From Gemmatimonadales bacterium (GTDB lineage Bacteria > Gemmatimonadota > Gemmatimonadetes > Gemmatimonadales > GWC2-71-9), in contig JACCRH010000181.1 in NCBI GenBank assembly GCA_013813675.1, forward strand, positions 1 through 12,924: a DNA stretch of 12,924 nucleotides, read 5' to 3'. A program made the translations under genes and the position numbers. This document shows, piece by piece, positions 8,138 through 12,924 of the stretch. The notes below the pieces were generated by a model. It was given only the letters and a program-made list of their open reading frames with translations. It searched no databases and was not told where the DNA came from. Within the stretch, counting starts at the first letter, position 1, and the number at the start of each line of letters is the position of its first letter.

Positions 8138-8353
8138 GCAGCCGTGGACGGCCTTCCGAGGCTGATGAGCGGCCTCCTCTGCCACGTCGAGGCTACCGGC
8201 CACGTCGAGGCTACCGGCCCCATCACCTTCGCGGGCATAGCGTTGGTGCTCGCCCTGATCGCCGCGGCGGCGAGTCTCGCGCCGGGCCGGAGAGCCTCCC
8301 CCGTCGATTCGATGGTAACCCTCCGCGCGAGTAATCCTTCCGGCGGGCTGTAA
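8138..8353 (+). pseudogene. C-terminal remnant of an ADOP / MacB-FtsX-type ABC permease
   Basis: In the frame ending at TAA 8351-8353 the translation reads GLPRLMSGLL, then VEATG, then PITFAGIALVLALIAAAASLAPGRRAS followed by VDSMVTLRA. This matches, in order, the known end of ADOP permeases: RLM.SLLYGV..TDPLTFAG, the final transmembrane helix, the 'PARRAARVDPM.ALR' tail, then stop. Only about the last 70 residues survive. Nothing in frame upstream resembles the rest of the roughly 800-residue permease, and no ATPase gene is nearby. The tail is also altered: VEATG is duplicated by an 18-bp repeat, and Arg-Val-Asp-Pro has become Ser-Pro-Val-Asp-Ser. I infer a decayed fragment left by a deletion. 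A small expressed single-helix protein starting at ATG 8165 is the less likely alternative. The identification rests on remembered family sequence. Confidence 0.6.
8181..8216 (+). repeat. Tandem duplication, 2 x 18 bp
   Basis: The unit GCCACGTCGAGGCTACCG occurs at 8181-8198 and again, identical, at 8199-8216, followed by a further GCC. It adds exactly six codons (HVEATG twice) to the permease remnant. Perfect identity points to a recent slippage or duplication event. Confidence 0.9.
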
Positions 8354-8396
8354 GCAGTCTCACAGACACCCCTCTGGATCCGGGGACATCTTCCGC

Positions 8397-8437
8397 TCGT
8401 CCCCCTCTTCCCGCGACCGCCGCCCGAGGCGGGACGA
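8397..8437. repeat. Nested inverted repeats upstream of the kinase gene
   Basis: TCGTCCC (8397-8403) pairs with GGGACGA (8431-8437). Inside lies the tight hairpin CCGCC-CGA-GGCGG (8420-8432). The two compete for bases 8431-8432, so they are alternative folds. A third hairpin, CGGGC-CTTA-GCCCG (8452-8465), ends 14 bases before the kinase ATG. None has a following T-run. They could fold the kinase mRNA leader, but no known riboswitch is recognised. Confidence 0.3.
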
Positions 8438-8479
8438 TCCGTATTCCTCATCGGGCCTTAGCCCGGGATCGGACCGACG

Positions 8480-10966
8480 ATGACGCACAGCGGGGCTACC
8501 CCGTTCGTCAAGACCGCGCGCACCCGTCTCCGGTCCCGTTTCGTCCGACCAGGCGGAACTTGGAGACAGGCCGCGGAAACGGTCTGGGGACCGCTGCTGA
8601 CCCTCGCGTGCATGATCGTGATCGATCAACTGGCCCGCCAGGGAACGCCGGTGCTGTACCCCTTCCCCCTGCTGCTCTTCACCGTGGTCATTGCCGCCTA
8701 TCTCGGCGGGCTTCGCACCGCGCTCATCAGCGCGGCGCTCACCATCCTCTACGGGGTGCACTTCTTCGCCGAACCGGGGTTCCCGCTGCGCTACCGGCCG
8801 AGCGGCGCCTACAGTCTGCTGGTGGTCGTGCTGGTGACTGCGGGCATCACCATTCTGGTCTCCCGGCTTCACGCGGTGGCCGGCCGAGGCCGCCTCGCCC
8901 AGCTGGGCCGCGCCGAGGCGGAAGCCCTGGACCGGCGGGTGTCGTTCCTCTCCCAGGCCAGCGCGACGCTTGCGGCATCGCTGGACTACGAGGTGACCCT
9001 TCGGGAGCTGGCACGGATGCTGGTTCCGACCCTGGGCGACTGGTGCACCCTGCACGTCGTCGACGAGCGGGGAACGCCCCGATTCATGGGCGGCGCCCAC
9101 CGCGACCCCGCGCGGGACCTCCTGGTGCGCGTGCTGTGCGAGCACGGCGATCGGCGAATTCCCTTCGGCCTTCCCCTGACCGCAGGTCTCGAGCCGGTCG
9201 AGGTGACCGAGGAGTTGCTTCGCTCGGTAGCATTCGACGATGAGCACCGAAGGGTCTTTCGGGCTCTCAAGCCGGGCTGGGTGTTGCAGGTGCCGATCCG
9301 GGCTAATCACCGCCTGGCCGGCGTCTTCACGCTGGTGTTGAGCCGGGAGTACGCCAGGGTATTCGGGGAGCAGGACGTCCGCTTTGCCCGGGAGTTGGGC
9401 GACCGCGCCGCGCTCGCGATCGGAGCGGGTCATATCGTCCACGAGGCGCGCGAGGCCGACCGACGGTACCGCCTGCTGTTCGGCGCCAATCCGCAGCCGA
9501 TGTGGATCTTCGACGTGGAGACCCTGAAGTTCCTCGCCGTCAACGACGCGGCGATCCGGCATTATGGCTACTCCCGCGAGGAATTTCTTGCGATGGGCAT
9601 CATGGACATCCATCCAGCGGAAGATGCCCCCGGGCTACCGATGGCGCCCGGTGAAAGCCGGCATGATGCGGCGTTTACCCGCCACGCTCGAAAGGACGGC
9701 ACCGCGATGGATGTGGAGCTGGTGTCGCATGAGCTGGAGATGGACGGCCGGCGCGCCCGGCTGGTGCTGGCGACCGACATCAGCGACCGGGCCCGAGCGC
9801 GCGCGGCATTGCACCACACCGAGGAACAGCTTCGGGAGGCCCAGCGGCGCGACGCGGCCGGCCGCCTGGCCAACGGCCTCGCCCACGATTTCAACAACAT
9901 TCTCACCACGATCCGCGGCTTTGGCGACATCCTCCACCAGCAGCTCGCGGAAGACGATCCGCGGCGCGCCGACGCCGATCAGATCCGCAAAGCGGCGGAT
10001 CGCGGGGTGCTGCTCACCGGACAACTGCTGGCCTTCGGCCAGCGGCGGGTGCCCAACCCCCGGCTGCTCGACCTGCACCAGGCGCTGCACTCTATGGAAG
10101 GATTCATCCGGCGGCTGCTGGGCGCGGACATCCAGCTCGATCTCCGGCTGCTGCCGGGGGCGGCGATGCTGCGCATGGACCCCGGCCATCTGGAACAGCT
10201 CCTGGTCAACATCATTCTCAACGCCCGCGACGCGATGCCGCAGGGCGGGGTCCTCACGGTCGAGACCGCCGAGCGGCAGATCGGCGCGGGGGCCAAGGCG
10301 CGCCGGCTTCGACCCGGCGCCTACCTGATGCTCGCAATCCGTGACACCGGAGCGGGGTTGGATGACGAGGCGCGAACCCACCTCTTCCAACCCTCTCACC
10401 GGCGGGATTCTCGGGAGCAGCGGGCGGGCCTGGGCCTCTCCATTGTGTACGGGATCGTGCGGCAGAACGGCGGAGTCGTGCGGGTGGCCACCGAGCCGGG
10501 GCAGGGAACCACGTTCAAGGTGTATCTACCGAAGGCGGAGCCGGAGGATGCCGAGGTCCAGCAGCCGGGGCACCTTCGGGGGAATGAGACGGTCCTCGTG
10601 GTGGAGGATGAGGACGGCGTGCGGGAGCTGCTGCGACAGATTCTGGTCGAGCACGGTCACGCGGTGCTGACGGCGCGGCATGGGCGGGATGCGCTGCTGG
10701 TCGCGGAGCGATACGAGCGTCCGATCGACCTTCTGGTGACCGATGTGGTCATGCCCGAGATGGGCGGAGGCGAACTGGTGGAGCGGCTGACGGCCCGCAG
10801 GCCGGATCTCAAGGTGCTCTACATTTCGGGATACACCAACGACGAGGTACTCCGGCGCGGCGTTCCCGGGTCCGAGACCAACTTTCTGCAGAAGCCGTTC
10901 ACCGCGGACAGTCTCATGCAGCAGGTGCGCGAAGCACTGGAGCGCCAGGCCCGGGTGACTACCTGA
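8480..10966 (+). CDS. Hybrid sensor histidine kinase / response regulator (DUF4118-GAF-PAS-HisKA-HATPase-REC)
   Basis: This 828-residue hybrid kinase autophosphorylates a His and passes the phosphate to its own receiver. Residues 30-135 hold four hydrophobic helices like the KdpD-type DUF4118 region (LYPFPLLLFTVVIAAYLGGL), placing the sensor in the inner membrane. A GAF domain (about 153-322) and a PAS domain (about 329-440, LFGANPQPMWIFD ... NDAAIRHYGYSREEF) follow. The H-box GLAHDFNN has the phospho-acceptor His469, close to the CckA-type H-box. The ATPase domain has N-box Asn581 (ILNARDAM), G1 DTGAGLDD (622-629) and G2 GLGLS (650-654). The F-box is abnormal: LFQPSHRRD instead of LFEPFFTTK. 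The receiver has the acidic pair Glu709/Asp710, phospho-acceptor Asp755 (TDVVMPEM), SGY, and Lys805 (QKPF). The final output partner is not encoded here. The start codon has only a weak GGA (8471-8473) upstream. Confidence 0.93.
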   Translation: MTHSGATPFVKTARTRLRSRFVRPGGTWRQAAETVWGPLLTLACMIVIDQLARQGTPVLYPFPLLLFTVVIAAYLGGLRTALISAALTILYGVHFFAEPGFPLRYRPSGAYSLLVVVLVTAGITILVSRLHAVAGRGRLAQLGRAEAEALDRRVSFLSQASATLAASLDYEVTLRELARMLVPTLGDWCTLHVVDERGTPRFMGGAHRDPARDLLVRVLCEHGDRRIPFGLPLTAGLEPVEVTEELLRSVAFDDEHRRVFRALKPGWVLQVPIRANHRLAGVFTLVLSREYARVFGEQDVRFARELGDRAALAIGAGHIVHEAREADRRYRLLFGANPQPMWIFDVETLKFLAVNDAAIRHYGYSREEFLAMGIMDIHPAEDAPGLPMAPGESRHDAAFTRHARKDGTAMDVELVSHELEMDGRRARLVLATDISDRARARAALHHTEEQLREAQRRDAAGRLANGLAHDFNNILTTIRGFGDILHQQLAEDDPRRADADQIRKAADRGVLLTGQLLAFGQRRVPNPRLLDLHQALHSMEGFIRRLLGADIQLDLRLLPGAAMLRMDPGHLEQLLVNIILNARDAMPQGGVLTVETAERQIGAGAKARRLRPGAYLMLAIRDTGAGLDDEARTHLFQPSHRRDSREQRAGLGLSIVYGIVRQNGGVVRVATEPGQGTTFKVYLPKAEPEDAEVQQPGHLRGNETVLVVEDEDGVRELLRQILVEHGHAVLTARHGRDALLVAERYERPIDLLVTDVVMPEMGGGELVERLTARRPDLKVLYISGYTNDEVLRRGVPGSETNFLQKPFTADSLMQQVREALERQARVTT

Positions 10967-12254
10967 CGCGCGTCCGCAGCCGCCTCAGTACTTCCACGCC
11001 CACCTCCCCACTCAGGTGGAGCGAGATCTCACCCGCCGTCCAATGCGGGTCGGCCCCAGGCGAGGCGGTGCCCTGGCCGGGGCGGAGTCGCTGCTGATCC
11101 AGAAAAATGAGCCGCCCCTGCGAATCCTGGTACACCACCCGCACTACCGGCCGGGCGGCATCGGCGCCGGGGGAGGTGCCGCCCCGTGCCAGGCCCATGA
11201 ACAGCGGACTCATCCCCTCGATCACATGCACCGGACGGCCGAGCTGCTTGGCCGCCTCGTCTAATCCGATCCGAAGGTAGGTCTGCGCCCGCTGCTCCGG
11301 CGTACGGGGCGCCGGCGCGGGCGAAGCGGCGGCGGTTTGCCGCATCACGGCATCGCGGCGCCGGGCGCTGTCGAGGGCGGCGGTAGCCGCGGCGGCGCGG
11401 TCTGCCTGCCGATCGCGGTCGAGCTCCCGGAGCGCGCGCGCCGCCTCGGACCGAACGTCTGCCTCATCCTGGGACGGGTCAGGCTGATCTTCCGCGAAAT
11501 CATCGGTGGAAGCCTCGCTCCTTTCACCGACTGCGGTGACCCCCTCGGGAGGGTTTCCTTCCTCGTTGGCTGCCTTCTCGGCAGGAGCGGTTCGGCGGGC
11601 GGTCACCGCCCCGCCGCGCGGTGGACTGGGCGTCTGCACCCGGGGAGCCACCCGCTTGGGAACGGCCGTGCTTTTGGGGTCGGTGGCTGCGGAGGGGTCA
11701 GGGAGGTCGGGATCCGCTCGTGGAACTGCCTCCTCGCTGCTCAGCACCGGGCCGAACCCGGAGTCGGCTGACGCATCCGACAAGGTGCTGCCGTCGAACT
11801 GGTAGGCTGCCGATGGACGCATCTGATTGGCCAGGTACCCCGCACCCACCGTGACCAGGATGAGGGCCGCCCAGCGCATGCGCCGCATGAGCCCGCCGCG
11901 GCCGTAGTCCGGATTTTCGGGAAGGAGAAGCGGTGGGGGCTCGGCGGCGGGACCCGACGTACGTGGGGCGCGCCGCGCGGGACGGAGCGGACCGGCGGTC
12001 TCCTGCTCGACCGCCACGCCGGACTCCAGGTCGGGCTCGCCGTCGGGCGGGAGCGCGGTCCGGCGAGACGGCCTCGTCGGCATCTCGAGCACCCCGACCA
12101 GCCGGTCGGACTCGCCATGGAATTCTTTTACTTCGCGCAAACGGGTGCCACAGGCAGTGCAGCTGCCGATATGGGCCTGGATCTCTTTTACCTCGTGCAG
12201 GTCCAGCTCTCCGTCGAGCAGGGCGTGCAGGGTGCCTTCATCAAGATGCGACAT
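10959..12254 (-). CDS. Zinc-finger transmembrane anti-sigma factor with long periplasmic tail
   Basis: This 431-residue protein is predicted to bind and silence the ECF sigma factor encoded just upstream. The N-terminus carries the anti-sigma zinc-finger signature His28-x3-Cys32-x2-Cys35 (HIGSCTACG) after a helical LDGELDLHE segment. A Pro/Arg/Glu-rich linker (about 59-120) leads to one membrane helix at about 128-143 (WAALILVTVGAGYLAN). The exported part is first low-complexity and acidic, then an Ala/Arg/Asp-rich helix likely to be coiled coil (about 265-305). A compact C-terminal domain (about 325-431) follows, containing RPVHVIEGMSPLFM, RVVYQDSQGRLIFLDQQRL and a final LRRLRTRVR. The tail is much longer than in minimal anti-sigma factors and may be the sensing module. 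The start has GAGG (12263-12260) five bases upstream and overlaps the sigma gene by 14 bp, so translation is probably coupled. Confidence 0.86.
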   Translation of the reverse strand: MSHLDEGTLHALLDGELDLHEVKEIQAHIGSCTACGTRLREVKEFHGESDRLVGVLEMPTRPSRRTALPPDGEPDLESGVAVEQETAGPLRPARRAPRTSGPAAEPPPLLLPENPDYGRGGLMRRMRWAALILVTVGAGYLANQMRPSAAYQFDGSTLSDASADSGFGPVLSSEEAVPRADPDLPDPSAATDPKSTAVPKRVAPRVQTPSPPRGGAVTARRTAPAEKAANEEGNPPEGVTAVGERSEASTDDFAEDQPDPSQDEADVRSEAARALRELDRDRQADRAAAATAALDSARRRDAVMRQTAAASPAPAPRTPEQRAQTYLRIGLDEAAKQLGRPVHVIEGMSPLFMGLARGGTSPGADAARPVVRVVYQDSQGRLIFLDQQRLRPGQGTASPGADPHWTAGEISLHLSGEVGVEVLRRLRTRVR

Positions 12255-12741
12255 GGTTGCCTCGATCCTGCGCGCGATACGCTTCGACCAGCCTCCGCCG
12301 GGCTCGGGCCAGCGTGGTGCCCACCGCTCCTTTGGCCAAGCCGAGCGTCACGGCGATCTCGTCGTAACCGAAGCCCTCGGCTCTGAGCAGCAGGGCCTCG
12401 CGATCCCGCTCATTCAGTTTTGCCAGCGCTGCCCTCACCCGCGCGACATCCTCGTTGCGCTCGAAGTCGGCGTCGGGTCCGGCGGCGGGCAGGTCCTGCT
12501 CGTTGCGCAACAACTCCAACCGACGGCCTCGAGTCACGCTCTTGCGGCCGTCTTCCCGCACCAGGTTGAGCGCCACGGCGAAGAGCCAGGGCCGCGGGTT
12601 GTCGGGCGGAGCCGAGACCGCTCGCGCGAACGTCTCCTGTGCCAGGTCCTCGGCCCGATCCCGATCGCCCGTCCGGCGGTAGAGCATCCGGACGAGCGAA
12701 GGGTAGAGATCCTCGAACAACTGGGCGAGATCGGCCGTCAT
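12241..12741 (-). CDS. ECF-type RNA polymerase sigma-70 factor
   Basis: This 166-residue protein has the two-domain layout of extracytoplasmic-function sigma factors, which direct RNA polymerase to a stress or envelope regulon. Sigma region 2 spans about 6-72 and includes AEDLAQETFARAV (core binding) and PRPWLFAVALNLVRED (-10 recognition side). After a short linker, region 4 spans about 106-156, with the helix-turn-helix GYDEIAVTLGLAKGAVGTTLARARRRL that reads the -35 element. The length is typical and there is no C-terminal extension. An AGGGG (12749-12745) lies three bases before the ATG, slightly close. The downstream anti-sigma gene overlaps its end by 14 bp, the standard pairing. I infer release of the factor when the membrane-bound partner senses a signal. 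The regulon is unknown; the nearby receptor and kinase are not proven targets. Confidence 0.93.
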   Translation of the reverse strand: MTADLAQLFEDLYPSLVRMLYRRTGDRDRAEDLAQETFARAVSAPPDNPRPWLFAVALNLVREDGRKSVTRGRRLELLRNEQDLPAAGPDADFERNEDVARVRAALAKLNERDREALLLRAEGFGYDEIAVTLGLAKGAVGTTLARARRRLVEAYRAQDRGNHVAS

Positions 12742-12924
12742 GTGCCCCTGAAGTTTCGGACCACCGCCGCCAGCTCGCCTGGCTTCCCCACCAGAACATC
12801 TTCGCCGGCCGAGAGATACGAGATCACCTCTGGCAACATTCGCACCAAGGCAAAATATGCCGCACTGAAGGCCGCCAGGGCGGTGACAGGGATCCTATCG
12901 GGGTTCCTCAGGTCAGTCCAGACC
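12738..12924 (-). CDS. Possible C-terminus of an upstream gene (5' part beyond window)
   Basis: A minus-strand frame is open from the right edge to TGA at 12740-12738 (61 residues; final part LPEVISYLSAGEDVLVGKPG and on to VVRNFRGT). Its stop overlaps the sigma start as ATGA, the same junction as in the ABC operon at the other end of the window. Third-position GC is about 74 percent by hand count, lower than expected for a typical gene here. I do not recognise the family. If it is not coding, this stretch is simply the sigma upstream region. Confidence 0.35.
   Translation of the reverse strand, partial: VWTDLRNPDRIPVTALAAFSAAYFALVRMLPEVISYLSAGEDVLVGKPGELAAVVRNFRGT
12884..12907 (-). promoter_or_regulatory. 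Candidate ECF-type (autoregulatory) promoter ahead of the sigma gene
   Basis: The minus strand shows GGAAC (12907-12903), 15 bases, then GTCA (12887-12884). GGAAC is a frequent ECF -35 core, and ECF genes often drive themselves. The -10 match is poor and the leader would be about 135 bases long. This reading competes with the possible coding frame on the same stretch. Confidence 0.18.

Noticed and set aside
7672..8451. A 259-codon minus-strand frame spanning the receptor upstream region
   Set aside because: It overlaps the receptor N-terminus in another frame, has no recognisable domain, and would run through the receptor start and candidate promoter.
8360..9613. A 417-codon minus-strand frame opposite the kinase start
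   Set aside because: Low-complexity His/Gln/Gly/Arg-rich antisense shadow. The plus strand reads clean DUF4118, GAF and PAS domains through the same bases.
12410..12799. A 129-codon minus-strand frame overlapping the sigma gene
   Set aside because: Trp/Arg/Gly-rich shadow in another frame of the sigma factor gene, with no domain.
1..12924. CRISPR arrays, insertion sequences, tRNA or rRNA genes
   Set aside because: No regularly spaced repeats, transposase motifs, terminal inverted repeats or cloverleaf-like segments were found by eye. The only direct repeat noted is the 18-bp tandem pair.

Overview
This GC-rich window carries eight protein genes, two of them cut by the window edges and one edge call tentative, plus one gene remnant. 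The combination suggests an environmental Gram-negative bacterium. It has two outer-membrane proteins, an Oar-like TonB-dependent receptor with an N-terminal carboxypeptidase-regulatory-like domain, the tail of an acidobacterial/gemmatimonad-type duplicated permease (ADOP), and an ECF sigma / zinc-finger anti-sigma pair. I infer Gemmatimonadota as most likely and Acidobacteriota as the alternative. There is no rRNA or other phylogenetic marker to settle it.

Left third (1-4252). A minus-strand operon reads from about 4120 leftwards. It encodes a GldA-like ABC ATPase, a single polypeptide joining a GldF-like permease to a GldG-like auxiliary domain, and a DUF4340 protein that runs off the left edge. 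Each junction is an ATGA stop/start overlap preceded by a good Shine-Dalgarno sequence, so the three products are probably made in fixed ratio and form one envelope complex. A sigma70-like promoter (TTGATG-17-TAGAAT) fits the start of the operon. Divergent from it is a small secreted beta-barrel protein (4253-4885).

Middle (4886-8479). The small barrel gene converges on a large minus-strand TonB-dependent receptor gene (4938-7994). The 485-base gap upstream of the receptor is not empty. It holds a candidate receptor promoter, a degenerate C-terminal remnant of an ADOP/MacB-type permease interrupted by an in-frame 18-bp tandem duplication, and several GC-rich inverted repeats just ahead of the next gene.

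Right third (8480-12924). A plus-strand hybrid histidine kinase (DUF4118-GAF-PAS-HisKA-HATPase-REC) overlaps tail-to-tail by 8 bp with a minus-strand anti-sigma factor gene. That gene is translationally coupled (14-bp overlap) to an upstream ECF sigma factor. A further open frame may enter from the right edge and end in an ATGA overlap with the sigma gene.

I do not see a clearly new defence, mobile or RNA-based system. The points most worth checking are the ADOP remnant with its duplication, the kinase with a rewritten F-box, the long anti-sigma periplasmic tail with a distinct C-terminal domain, and the GldA / GldF-GldG / DUF4340 cassette.
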